DNA from: Bufo bufo
Lineage: Eukaryota; Chordata; Amphibia; Anura; Bufonidae
Reading direction: 5' to 3'
NCBI RefSeq assembly: GCF_905171765.1
Contig: NC_053390.1
Location: 143,982,968 to 144,046,967 of the forward strand
DNA length: 64,000 bases
In this document: in pieces, positions 11,946 through 23,209 of the stretch
How the letters are laid out: every line of letters begins with the position of its first letter
How positions within the stretch are numbered: the first letter of the stretch is position 1
Translations under genes and position numbers: made by a program
The notes under the pieces: generated by a model
The model's input: the letters and a program-made list of their open reading frames with translations, nothing else
Databases searched by the model: none
What the model was told of the DNA's origin: nothing

Positions 11946-11979
11946 AAATGTAAGTTGACGTGTTGGAAATAAAGAAAAA

Positions 11980-13112
11980 TTAAACTTTTTAAAATTATTT
12001 AAAGTTTGTCATCCTTGATTTTTTATCGTTGCTATTATAATTAAAAGACGCCCCGGCCGTGTAGTATACATCTTTTGGACATACCTGGGCATGCCAATAT
12101 ATAAAAGTCATATCAAAATGATATCAAAGTGATATCAAATCACAAAATGATATAAAAGTGGTATAAAACTGTATCAAAATGTTATAAATGGGATATAAAG
12201 TGTTAATAAAAGCTTATAATTTGATAAGGACTTATAAAGTGATATGTAAAGCTTATCATTTGATATAAAAGGGATATAAAGTGTTAATAAAAGCTTATAA
12301 TTTGATAAGGACTTATAAAGTGATATGTAAAGCTTATCATTTGATATAAAATTTATATTAAGCCATTTTTCTTACCATTAGCATATGCAATAGGTGTTGG
12401 CGAGAAAATTAACACCTCTCAGGTTGTCACAGCTGCGACCTGAAACTGGTGTGTAGGGTCTTGTAGGAAATGAAAGTTTGATGTTAGGATGTATGGACCG
12501 TGAGTTTCAGGTGCTATAGACAGATCCTAAGAAAATCAACACATCTCAGTTTGTCACAGTTGCGACCTGAAACTCATGTGTGTGGTCTTGTAGAAAATGA
12601 AAAGTTTGATTTGGACCGTGAGTTTCAGGTAAGTCATTTCAGGTTTTTAATTCAAATTCAGTGTGTTGACTCAGCTGTCCAGTGTGGTGAGAGTTAAATT
12701 ACACTCAGGCACTCACAGGGAGTTAAATTACACTCAGACCCTCACAATGGAGTTAAATTGAACTTACTTTTCATAGACATACATACACTGTAAGCTGTAT
12801 ATGAAAGGCTGCAGTTATAAGAGCGCTTTTAATTTACATGGTATAGCATTATAATTAAATTAATAAAACTTTTTAAAATGATTTAGATTTTGTCATCCTT
12901 GATTTTTTATCGTTGCTATTATAATTAAAAGACGCCCGGCCGTGTAGTATACGTCTTTTGGCCATGTCCGGGCATGCCAATATATAAATGACATAAAAGT
13001 GGTATAAAACTGTATCAAAATGTTATAAATGGGATATAAAGTGTTAATAAAAGCTTATCATTTGATAAGGACTTATAAAGTGATATAAAAAGCTTATCAT
13101 TTGATATAAAAT
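11980..13112. repeat. AT-rich direct repeats next to the virus-like remnant
   Basis: A block beginning near 11980 (ACTTTTTAAAATTATTT … GTCATCCTTGATTTTTTATC … AAAAGACGCCC) recurs near 12866. Each copy is followed by runs of GATATAAA/GATATCAAA words; in the first, an 81-bp subunit is tandem at about 12189 and 12269. Each block has a small hairpin around AAAAGACG…CGTCTTTT. Between the copies, a 70-bp sequence (TTGTCACAGCTGCGACCTGAAAC) is also doubled (12423 and 12547). No coding capacity. Confidence 0.75.
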
Positions 13113-13390
13113 GTATATTAAACAATATAAAATGATATGAAAATCATATTAAAGTGGGAGGCATTTAGGCGTGGTTTGGGGCGGCGAGGGGAGAGAAATG
13201 GGCGGATCTGGGTGGGGTTAGGGTGTTTTTGGGAGGGGTTGTGGTGTGAAAAAGGGGCGGGCACCTGTCACTTTGAGTTTGACGAGACATCTCCCACTAT
13301 ACTACTGGGGTGTTTTCTGTGGTCGGGAAAAATTTGTGTTTTCTGCCTGTGAGTGATTAAGTTAACTGTGTTTGGTAATTGTGTCACAGG
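13113..13390. other. G-rich spacer, no gene seen
   Basis: Contains a G-rich stretch at 13155-13260 and no credible gene; the 71-codon frame at 13137-13352 has no recognisable motif. Confidence 0.4.
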
Positions 13391-13734
13391 CAATGCCCAT
13401 TGTATTTGTTGATTGCATCACAGACCATTCACTAAGGCCCAAAACAGGCTGGTCACCAAGGAGTTAAAAATATCCTCCTTTCTTGTGCGTCTATGGTTGC
13501 AGACTCAGAGAGGGTATGCAATGGGCCCACTAGGCCACACCTGGGGTATCCCTTGTCCCTTGGGAGGTTTCTACGAAATATGTCCCTCTTCTAGAGCAAG
13601 TAAATGTGATGCCAGCTGCGGTTAAGCAGCGGAAGCACAAGGCTCTCTTTGTAGATGGTAATGTTGGAATCCAGAGGTAGGATTGCCAGAGTGGTGCAGG
13701 GTGGCCTACAGTCTCTGTAGATGTTATGTACATG

Positions 13735-14541
13735 TGTCACAGTGTTCCTACCTGGATATCTGTGGATCCCAGATGTGATGTGTTCAGAAGCAGTGCAAAA
13801 GGGGTAGGTGAACTTAGATGGTGGATGAGTAGAATAAATGGAGTCCAGACTTTGTAGTAACGTTGAACAGTTGCTTTTACTTGGCATAAATTGGTAATCC
13901 AAATAGCTTCCAAATGATATCTTGGTCATCAGCAGTTATTGACTTAGCTTTGGCAGGCAAATACTTCTCTGCAACAATCTCAGCTCTGCTATGCGGTAGC
14001 TCTCTCATCTCTGCTATACTTGGCTGGAAATAGGAAACTCTTCCTCTTCTGCTGGAACTTAAGTTAGCTGTAGTCTGTAGTCTGTCTCTTACTTATAGTC
14101 CTAGGAACTTCTTGTCCTAGCAATGAGTACCTCAAGCTTCAGCTCAGCTTGGATGAAGGCAATGCAAGCCCTGGAGGGGACAAGCAACCATGTAGACTTC
14201 AGAGGCAGGGCCTCTGGGCCTAGCAGAGCAGGCAGTGCTCTGCTAGCCAGCACACAACCTCTCCCTAGGAGGGTGGACTAGAGTGCTCCACTGACTAACT
14301 AAAACTCCTCCCTCTCTAGAGAGGGCTGGAAGGAACCAGAAGGTTCCTCTCCAGAGAAACTATCTCTGCCAATGCTGCCGCCATCTGCTGGTGGACCGGG
14401 TGATTACACTTGAACAGTTTCAGGAATTAACATGCACATTATTAGGCGATGACATGAGGTATATTAGGCGATACAAATTAGACCATAGGAAAGTGGTAGC
14501 AAGGTGTAGAAGGAGTGGTAATGGCACTCCGGGACATTACA
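13735..14541 (-). mobile_element. Probable LTR segment, minus strand
   Basis: Read on the minus strand it starts TGTAATGTCCCGGAGTGCC and could end ACACTGTGACA, giving TG…CA edges. No target duplication was found: the flanks do not match. A second candidate edge with the same TGTCACAG word occurs at 13382, so the true right boundary (minus orientation) is unsure. No coding domain is present. It holds a CTCF-like site at 14380-14391. Confidence 0.35.
14380..14391 (-). promoter_or_regulatory. CTCF-like core match
   Basis: GCCATCTGCTGG agrees at all 12 positions with the reverse complement of the published degenerate vertebrate CTCF core (GCCMYCTRSTGG). It lies within the LTR-like segment. Binding is not shown. 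Confidence 0.35.
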
Positions 14542-14846
14542 GTTAGCATGAAGTAGCTGACAGGTTCTCAACCCAACCCTGTCCTTTAAACACCACTGAT
14601 AAAATATAGCTTGCAAATAGGGAGTACAGATATCATTTCATTGACTAATGATTAATTTCTGATATCTGCTGGAACTGCCAGTGCTGTGGATTTTCTTGGA
14701 CAAGAAGTTTAAAAAATATTTCCTTCTCTAATTTAAGCCACACTGAAACCACAAAGGAAGAGCTATGTGGCAAGTGTTAAACAAACCGTTCAAGAGAATT
14801 TTCTATAAAAAAAAAAACCTGCAAGTGTGCTACAAAATGTGTTTAA

Positions 14847-15157
14847 GGGTAAATGCACATGTTCAGGGTTTTTGTGCGGTCAATCCGCAGGTGTTCGCAG
14901 GGAAAATGGTGCGGTCAGTCAGCATCAATTGGTGCGAATTCACGTGCGGATTTGCATGCGGATTTGGTGCAGATTTTCCGCATGGGGATTTTACTCTCCC
15001 CATTGAATTTAATGGTGAAAATCTGGTCAGGAAAAATAAAATGACATGTTGCAGATTTTAAAATAGGCACGCATAACTAAAGTAAAGTGACATGCTGCAA
15101 ATTTTAAAATACGCACCGTAGTCATCTGCACGCAATCCTGATCGTGTGCATTTACCC
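14847..15157. mobile_element. MITE, 311 bp, TAA target
   Basis: Ends GGGTAAATGCACA and TGTGCATTTACCC are exact inverses, flanked by TAA at 14844-14846 and 15158-15160. Interior is palindromic (GCGGATTT/AAATCCGC-type words) and non-coding. It is a different family from the GGCTACTTTC group but has the same 3-bp target size. Confidence 0.8.
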
Positions 15158-15160
15158 TAA

Positions 15161-16007
15161 CAGTCCAATATTTTCTAAATACCACAGAGAAAATAGAGAG
15201 ATCATGCCGGGTTTCTAAGGCTTTCTATAATGGGCTCTGTTGTTTTTTTTTTGGGATGTCCATCATTCTCCCATACAAAATAGTGAAGCATGCTGCGGTA
15301 TTTTGTCCTGCACTTTTGCCGGAATGTGTGACGACTGCTCCTAACAGAACCTCCACCTCATATGTGAACTTAGCTTTACTGATGTGTAGCGGGTGCCATA
15401 GCGGGTCTTGAACTGAGACTCGGAAAAGCCTCATTCTCCTGCTACTGGATGACTCCAAAACACATCAATATTAAGTTTTATCCTCCATGAAAATAATAAG
15501 AATCTTTGATAGTCTCGATCTCAGTATTCAATTCTCTAAAAAATGGCATTTACAGTACAGCAACATGATGACAGCAAGAAAGGGCACAGTTACATATACC
15601 TACCTAATGTATAGTACTTGTCGTCCGGATCCTGTCTGCTACTGAAAGTCATGATGTGAGCAAGAAGCAGTTTCACTGTCTGATGCTGCCCCCTGCTGGC
15701 TGCATTAGTTATATCTCCTCTAAAACAGAAACATACTGTACAGGTCTAATTGAAGTAAAAGGAGTGAAAAAAGTACCTTAGCATTCCTTAACTGTACATA
15801 AAAAGTGTGGTGTGAACAGACCCTAAGACTGCTGCACAATTCTATAAGTTGCCATGATTTTCTATGATCTCTACTTTTTGTGTAGCCGAATACAGTCTAT
15901 TGTTACCAGTTGTCAGCCATTTTTTTATTTTAATTTTGTAGTTTTGCAATAATTTTAAAACACCCAGTGCAGTAAGAGTGATCTTTTACTGATGTCCTGT
16001 AAGTCAC
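15161..16007. other. No gene seen
   Basis: Apart from a CTCF-like word at 15688-15699 I see no feature here. The short frames have no recognisable motif. Confidence 0.5.
15688..15699 (-). promoter_or_regulatory. CTCF-like core match
   Basis: GCCCCCTGCTGG fits the degenerate CTCF core in the same orientation as the match 1.3 kb to the left. Sequence match only. Confidence 0.35.
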
Positions 16008-16010
16008 TTA

Positions 16011-16475
16011 GGCTACTTTCACACTCACGTTTTGGGCGGATCCATCATGGATCTGCAAAAACGGATCAGTTACAATAATACAACCGCATGCATCCATCAT
16101 GAACTGATCCGTTTGTATTATCTGCAACATAGCCAAGACTGGTCCGTCATGAACTCCATTGAAAGTCAATGGGAGATGGATCCGTTTTCTATTTTGCCAG
16201 AGAAAACAGAACCGTCCCCATTGACTTACATTGTGTGCCAGGACGGATCCGTTTGGCTCAGTTTCTTCAAGAGGACAGCAAAACGCTGCAGGCAGCGTTT
16301 TGGTGTCCGCTTATAGAGCGGAATGGAGACTGATCGGAGGCAAACTGACACATTCTGAGCGGATCCTTTTCCATTCAGAATGCATTAGGGAAAAACTGAT
16401 CCGTTTTGGACCGCTTATGAGAGCCCTAGGCGGATCTCACAAACGGAAAGCCAAAATGCAGGTGTGAAAGTAGCC
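16011..16475. mobile_element. MITE, PIF/Harbinger-like, 465 bp
   Basis: Starts GGCTACTTTCACACTCACG and ends GGTGTGAAAGTAGCC, flanked by TTA at 16008-16010 and 16476-16478. The interior differs from the 498-bp sisters but keeps palindromic CGGATC words. Non-coding. Confidence 0.8.
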
Positions 16476-16512
16476 TTAGCTGCTCATAGGCAGTCATATA
16501 ACCCTACTCTTA

Positions 16513-17406
16513 GGCCTCTTTCACACGGGCCAGTTTTCCGCGCGGGTGCAATGCATGAGATGATCGCATTGCACCCGCACTGAATCCGGACCCATTAATT
16601 TCTATGGGGATGTGCACATGAGCAGTGATTTTCACGCATCACTTGTGCGTTGCGTGAAAATAGCAGCATGCTCTATATTGTGCGTTTTTCACGCAACGCA
16701 GGCGTCATAGAAGTAAATGGGGCTGCGTGAAAATCGCAAGCATCCGCAAGCAAGTGCGCATGCGGTGCGATTTTCACGCATGGTTGCTAAGGAGACGATC
16801 AGGATGGGGACCCAATCTTTATTATTTTCCCTTATAACATGGTTATAAGGGAAAATAATAGCATTCTTAATACAGAATGCTTAGTAAAATGTCCATTGAG
16901 GGGTTAAAAATAATAAACAAATTTAGCTCACCCCATCCACTTGTTCGCGTAGCAGATCTCCTCTTCTTTCTTCTTTCTTCAGGACCTGGGTAAAGGACCT
17001 TTGATGATGTCACTGCGCTCATCACATGATCTATCACATGGTCCATCACCATGGTGATGGAGCATTGTGATGAGCGCAGTGACATCATCAAAGGTCCTTT
17101 ACCCAGGTCCTGAAGAAAGAAGAGGAGATCTGCTACACGACCAAGTGGATGAGGGGACTTAAATTTGTTTATTATTTTTAACCCCTCAATTGACCTTCTA
17201 CTAAGCATTCTGTATTAAGAATTCTATTATTTTCCCTTATAACTATGTTATAAGGGAAAATAATAAAATTTGGTCTGGGTACCAAACATGCCAATTTTTC
17301 TCACGCATGTGCAAAACGCATTAAAACGCTTTGCACTCGCGCATTTTCCCGTGAAGCACCCGCATCCTATCCGGCCCTCACACGCGGCGCCCGTGTGAAA
17401 GAGGCC
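16513..17406. mobile_element. Foldback MITE, 894 bp
   Basis: TIRs GGCCTCTTTCACACGGGC and inverse, flanked by TTA at 16510-16512 and 17407-17409. The middle (about 16825-17270) is a second, nearly perfect inverted repeat with arms of about 220 bp meeting near 17045 (CCATCACCATGGTGATGG). The transcript would fold into a long hairpin. No transposase is encoded. Confidence 0.8.
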
Positions 17407-17411
17407 TTAGT

Positions 17412-19430
17412 GCTTATCTCCCGCTTGTGTCATATCCTGTACGCTGAACAGGAGGTTATCTCTCTTTCCTCTTGCTGATGCATACTTGCCAAAGTTTTAG
17501 TTGGTAAACTTGGGGCATCTAAGCCCCGTCCCCAGAAACAACCCAGTCAGAAACACCAGTTTATGGACGGGCTTTATGTTAGTTCTGCCCATTTACAAGC
17601 CAAGACAGCCCACGTTTGCCAGGACAATTCTGGCAAAGTCGGGCATAGTTGGCATAGTTGCCAACTATGCTGATGTACAGTGCAAAATGTCACACATCCA
17701 CTGGTCCCAGGCTTTCCCTCCTCGATAGACTGCAGAGAACATAAACCTACCCACAATATGTCCTTCAAACTTCCCCTTTAATAAAACACAATGGACAATG
17801 ATATAATCTTTGTTGGACAGGGGTCGGTCACACCTTTATATTAATAAAATTCAACCAAAGAGCTATTGTTACAATGCTGCATTGTATCACGGGATCCAAA
17901 GCGATATGCTGGCCGCCAGACTTCCAGTGGCCAAGTCCACATTTATTTCCACTACATCACCTCCACACAACAACCAACCGCCATTAAGGAGCTCATGTCC
18001 CCCTACACGGAGCTCAGACCCCTGCCCAACAAAAAGGGAGCCTATTCAACACCATCTTGCAATTCTGATAGGACAATGTTTAATCCAGTCTTGAGGAGGA
18101 GAACACCATCAGGACTCATAAGGCATTGGGTTCAACTCAAACAACAGATGCCACACCACAACATTTTGATGGAAACCTAAACTCCTACCACTGGCCATAC
18201 ATTCAGCATGTTGCACAGTCCAGAACACATATGAATGGCCCAGGAAGCAAACCACCAGGCGATGAACAAAGTTTGTTGGTTCAACAAACTAGGCCTAACA
18301 TAACCCGCAAAACAAGAAGACTTCCATCAACCAATACAATGTACTTTCTCATCCGAAAGGACTGCCCGGCTGCCTGAGTCAAAAAGAGTGGGTGCTGAAA
18401 TTGCTAGGTAAAACCCCAACAGCTGAAAAGCAGCACTTCAAAAGCAGTTGAAACTTACAACACATTAGGACTTTTATCCATCTAAAATAACAGATCTCAG
18501 ATGGAAATGGCTAAAACGGATGTCAAGTGTGCATAACGGATGCTTTAAATATAGGATCAGTTTTTTCTTTATTTTTCTGTTCTTCTGACGGATCAGAAGA
18601 ACGGAAAAATAAATGTTGATGTGAACGCGGCCTTTCCTGATATACTTTTTCCAACCTTTTAATGCTTGTCAAACTAAAAAAGTTTTTGTAGCTTCCCTCC
18701 ACTCCTAGGTGTGGCACCTCTCACATGACCACGGTAACAGCACCACCTACTTTAAGTGATCCAGGTATTCCACTTCTCCTAAGAGCAGCACAGTGTTGAA
18801 GCTCTGCTCAGCTTTTAAAGGGGTTGTGTGCTGTTGTCTGAGGTGGGCTTCAGCCACTCCTTGCATATCACAGGAGGGATTGTGTTTCACAAGATGGACA
18901 CAGTAAGAAATGGTCAACCTCTCTCATAATTTCTATTATCTATGTATGGTTTTATATCTATGTCGTGTGATTCTATATACTGTATTTTACTGCCATTCTG
19001 TAATATTGTCTGTACGATGCCACTCAGTCTGGACCGCTAGGAGGGAATACACATTCACCTTGACAGAAATTAGCATCCGTCTGCTAACAAACTATTGGTA
19101 ACGAGGTTAGAAAGTGTCCCTTTGCAAGTGGTAATGAAGATGTTTCGTGGAGCCCATATACACCTAGCCAGCATGGCACCTCCCACAGTACGGGTCAATA
19201 AGCTTTTCAGCTAGGGTACCAGAAGATGAAGAAATTATATCATAAGCGATGTCTGGTACAGATCACATATTAATGTAATCATTGCATTCTGTATGTAGGC
19301 ATCATAGGGACTCCAAACATTCCCCCCTTGACATTCAGCAATCCCTCGTAATGAGAATCTCACATTCCGGGAGCCCTACACCGGTCATATTGGTATAGTG
19401 TCAGAATGATCAGCCTGATGAAATATGTGT
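17412..19430. other. No gene or element recognised
   Basis: About 2 kb with short, motif-less frames only. A stretch near 18530-18640 resembles the CGGATC-type MITE interiors (GACGGATCAGAAGAACGGA) and may be a decayed fragment. No RNA gene was seen. Confidence 0.5.
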
Positions 19431-19446
19431 TATTAAAACATGTTGG

Positions 19447-20672
19447 GTGTTCACAGACTACTACCCATTTAAAACAAAGCCTTTAATGTTATTACAATAA
19501 AAAAACAAAATAATAAATCACGATATAGAAAAAATAACAAAGAAATTCAAAATAGTATAACGGGCAGTTATAGATCAAACTACCACAGGTACACAAAATA
19601 ATAACCAAATTTACACCAAAAGGGATATCCCAAAATGAGTGAATATGATACTAGCGATACTCCAAATTCGACACCATTAATGCAGATACCCAATCAATTG
19701 TAGATACGATGATAAGCATTCAATAGGGTTTAATGTTTTAGTCCCTTCTTATCTCTGTTCCAATGCGTTTCGCCCGACTCAATTTAGGGCTCATCAGGGG
19801 ACAAACAAAAGCAATAGTGTCACCAATAGGTCAAACTTCAAGACACGGTTAGTGATTTGTCAAAAGCACTATGGGTATCTCCCCCAAATATGTATATAGC
19901 AGATATCAAAATCAACGTGCTACCTTCCACAAGTCATCACAAAATATACAAATTTAAGGATAGATGTACTGCCTACCTCCAACCCTCACATAAGATTTAA
20001 AGATGCCAAACATCAATCATTCAAATATACTGTGCGGATAACCAGGTATGCGCGAAAGGAGGCATCAAACTAAATGCACCGGTTAAGACAAAATGTTAAA
20101 TGCTACTTGCAAGCTGCCCAGAGATAAGGGCTATTGCGGTAAAGCAGGTGGCCGGGTGAGGCAATAGTGGAGCAGAGATGAAGAGGGAGGAAGTCCGGCA
20201 GGCAGCGTCAGCCAATTGATTGGGTATCTGTATTAATGGTGTCGCATTTGAAGTATCGCTAGTATCATATTCACTCATTTTGGGATATCACATTTGGTGT
20301 AAATTTGGTTATTTTGTGTACCTGTGGCAGTTTGGTCTATAACTTAGCTTGAGGCCACTTAACCAGTGTGCCATTTATCCCAAATTAGGGCCATCCTAGG
20401 GCGTGCAGGAGGTTCCTGAAACGGGATTGCCAGTATCGGGGCCGGCTATTCCATCTTTATAGGTAGGGTGGACAGTATAGGGTAAGATTCAGGGACAAGT
20501 GCCCCCCTATTAGCAATTGACCAACACCGATACCTATATAACTGCCAGTTATACTATTTTGAATTTCTTTGTTATTTTTTCTATATCATGATTTATTATT
20601 TTGGGTTATTTTTTATTGTAATAGCATTAGAGGGTACGTTTTAAATGGATAGTAGTCTGTGAACATTGATCG
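19447..20672. mobile_element. Inverted-repeat element with a hammerhead motif, probably a PLE terminal-repeat pair
   Basis: The left arm from about 19447 to 19715 (GTGTTCACAGACTACTA … CCAATCAATTG) returns inverted at about 20205-20672. The right arm contains about 200 bp more (near 20335-20535) than the left. Between the arms lies a hammerhead-ribozyme motif on the minus strand (19756-19803). Inverted terminal-repeat pairs with hammerheads are known from Penelope-like elements; the assignment is inference, since no RT sequence remains. Confidence 0.55.
19756..19803 (-). ncRNA. Hammerhead ribozyme motif (type I-like)
   Basis: Minus strand, 5' to 3': stem I strand TGTCCC, core CTGATGA (19797-19791), stem II GCCC with an 11-nt loop closed by GGGC, core GAA, a minimal stem III in ACGCATT, then stem I strand GGAACA. 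All invariant core positions of a hammerhead are present. Stem I has one mismatch and stem III shows ACGCAT where ACGCGT would pair better, probably CpG decay. Confidence 0.65.
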
Positions 20673-20775
20673 CCAATATACTATACTTATAAATTGCACT
20701 TCTGACGGGTATTGTCTTAGCTGTGAATTGTAAAACATGTTGGGGCCTGAATATCCATTAGTGTGGACGGGAAGA

Positions 20776-21246
20776 CATAGTAACATAGTAACAGTTTATA
20801 AGGCCGAAAAAAGACATCTGTCCATTCAGTTCGGCCTGTTATCCTGCTAGTTGATCCAGAGGAAGGCAAAAAAAAAACCTGTGAGGTAGAAGCCAATTTT
20901 CCTAATTTAAGGGGAAAAAATTTCTTCCGGACTCTAATCAGGCAATCAGAATAACTCCCTGGATCACCGACCCCTCTCTAGTAGCTATAACCTGTAATAT
21001 TATTACACTCCAGAAATACATCCAGGCCCCTATTTTACTCTTTTAGTGAACTCACCATCACCACCTCCTCAGGCAGAGAGTTCCATAGTCTCACTGCTCT
21101 TACCGTAAAGAATCCTCTTCTGTGTTTGTGTACAAACCTTCTTTCCTCCAGATGCAGAGGATGTCCCCTTGTCACAGTCACAGCCCTGGGGATAAATAGA
21201 TGATGGGAGAGATCTCTGTACTGAACCCTGATATATTTATACATAG
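20776..21246 (-). pseudogene. CR1/L2-type LINE, 3' part
   Basis: Minus-strand coding from 21246 gives the C-terminal end of a CR1/L2-like reverse transcriptase ORF (FFTVRAVRLWNSLPEEVV), then a 3' tail ending in CATAGTAACATAGTAAC near 20776-20793. It breaks at 21246 where the Gypsy LTR begins, and the rest of the same LINE resumes at 52258. Short 3' repeats rather than poly(A) fit this clade. Confidence 0.8.
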
Positions 21247-21768
21247 TGTGAGGCAGTGACAGGAGTCATTTATGATGGGAGATATGTGTCACCCAGAATG
21301 CTGCAGGAAGTATTCTAAAAGAGGTTTAGTTTGCACCAGGAACATGTCACCAAGGTGCCCGGCCTTGGTGAAGTAAAGGCCCCTAGATTAGGTGTCCACT
21401 AAGGTAGTTGGTGGACACCATGATAGATAGCATAGCTGGTTCCAGCTAGTCCGGATCAGGCTTTTACTGGGAACAGACAATGTGCTGGGTGGGTGCCTGT
21501 TCCCAACGCTCCAGTCCGGGACTTGGGGCATGCTCATGTCCAGGAATTCAATTTAATCCTGCTGCTGGACTTAGGTGTGTCTCAGTCTGGGGGAAGAAGG
21601 TAGACAGTGTGAGGTAACACTGTCAGTGTGTGCTGTGTTTGTTGGACCCGGCTGTGATCCGGATTTATCGGCTGTACGTATTTGGACAAGTCTAAATAAA
21701 GAAGACTTTGATGAACTTTGTGTTGTCCCTGCCTCTGTACACTGGTCAAGTGAGTATGGTTCCTTACA
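21247..21768 (+). repeat. 5' LTR of the Gypsy element
   Basis: Begins TGTGAGGCAGTGACAGG and ends GGTTCCTTACA, with AATAAA near 21695. It matches the 3' LTR at 51736 with scattered substitutions, so the insertion is not recent. Confidence 0.9.
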
Positions 21769-22159
21769 TTGTTTGGAGGATGCGGGCAAGCGACCAGTGA
21801 GGCAAACACAATTGTAAATGTCCCTGATAAAGCCGGCCAAGTTTCGCCCTAAGCCAGCAGATCAAATGGAGGCAATATTACAGTAGCTGGTCCTGGCTAA
21901 TGCCCAACAAGCCGAGTGCAATGCACAACAGCAAGCATCGAACGCCCAACAACAACAGACGAACAGCCTGTCGATTCAACAGATTGGGGCCTTGCAAGAG
22001 ACCCTGGACTATGAGAAACTTAAAGGTGAGGTTTTGGCTCGGATAGGGGTTAACATGCATGTTACGGTGTACCAGTGGGCCTTTTTAGAGTCCTGGCCAG
22101 CCAGGTCTCAGGCATATGACTTGTTGCACCTGGTGAAGAAGTGACTCCAGCCTGAGACC
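21769..22159 (+). pseudogene. Gypsy gag N-terminal region, broken
   Basis: Gln/Ala-rich sequence with coiled-coil character (ANAQQAECNAQQQASNAQQQ near 21898) fits the N-terminal gag of Gmr1-like elements. The frame is interrupted by stops (for example TAG near 21884 and TGA near 22142). Confidence 0.5.
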
Positions 22160-22894
22160 TTGAACCCCGCCCAAATGATTGAGAGGGTGGTAGTTGACCG
22201 TTTTGTGCGCACGCTGCCGGTGGCCATACAGCACTGGGTGGGTCAAGGAGACCCCGGCAACCTTGACCAATTGGTTAACCTGGTCGAGCGTTATATGGCG
22301 ACCCAAGACTTGATGCGGGGCTCTGCTCAGATGAGGGAGACACGCCAGCCTAGGGAGCCTGGAAAAAGGTCCCGGCTTCCTATGGGGGGTAACGCAAACG
22401 ATGCTCCTGTTGGGCGAGTCCCGGGGACCCGCGAGGCCACTGTGATTCGGTGCTGGCCCTTCGCTCGCCGGTCCTCGTTCTATGCCCGACAGGTATGTAT
22501 CGCTGACCCCCTGCTCGCCACTGATAAGCCTCCCTTGTGTCAGGTTTCTGTTAATGGGTACCAGGTCAAGGCACTGCTGGATTCTGGGAGCCTGGTGACC
22601 CTCGTACATGAGTCACTGATTTCAGAAGAAATCCCGGGAAAACAAAAATTAGCCATAGTCTGTATCCATGGGGACCTCCGGCAGTATCCAACAACGAAGC
22701 TTATCCTGTCCGCGTCAGGCAGGGAAGTACAACACGTTGTGGCGGTAGTACGACATCTCCCTTATGATGCCATTTTGGGAAGAGACTTACCTATTTTCTG
22801 GACCCTATGGAAGGACGGAATGCATTCTCTTGGGGAGGAAAACTGTCCGGGTCCTGAACCCGAAGACCCTGATTCCGGGGTACCAGCCATAGGG
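22160..22894 (+). pseudogene. Gypsy gag C-terminus (SCAN-like) and aspartic protease
   Basis: The first 50 codons (MIERVVVDRFVRTLP … LVNLVERYMATQDL) have the helical pattern of the SCAN-like capsid C-terminal domain, known to derive from Gmr1-like gag. From about codon 125 comes a retropepsin: VKALLDSGSLVTLVHE holds the catalytic DSG (normally DTG or DSG), and AILGRDLPIF is the matching C-terminal motif. The frame then runs into the hAT insertion at 22903; the target duplication GTCACCAC lies at 22895-22902. No CCHC knuckle is seen between the two domains, and a deletion there is possible. Confidence 0.75.
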
Positions 22895-23209
22895 GTCACC
22901 ACTAGAGTTGAGCGAACACCTGGATGTTCGGGTTCGAGAAGTTCGGCAGAACTTCCCGGAAATGTTCGGGTTCGGGATCCGAACCCGAACGGAACTTCGT
23001 CCCGAACCCGAACCCCATTGAAGTCAATGGGGATCCGAACTTTTGGGCACTAAAAAGGCTGTAAAACAGCCCAGGAAAGAGCTAGAGGGCTGCAAAAGGC
23101 AGCAACATGTAGGTAAATCCCCTGCAAACAAATGTGGATAGAGAAATGAATTAAAATAAAAATAAAAAAAATACAAATGAACCAATATCAATTGGACAGA
23201 GGTCCCATA

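Noticed and set aside
13137..13929. ORFs of 67-112 codons
   Set aside because: No recognised motif; they lie in G-rich or LTR-like sequence.
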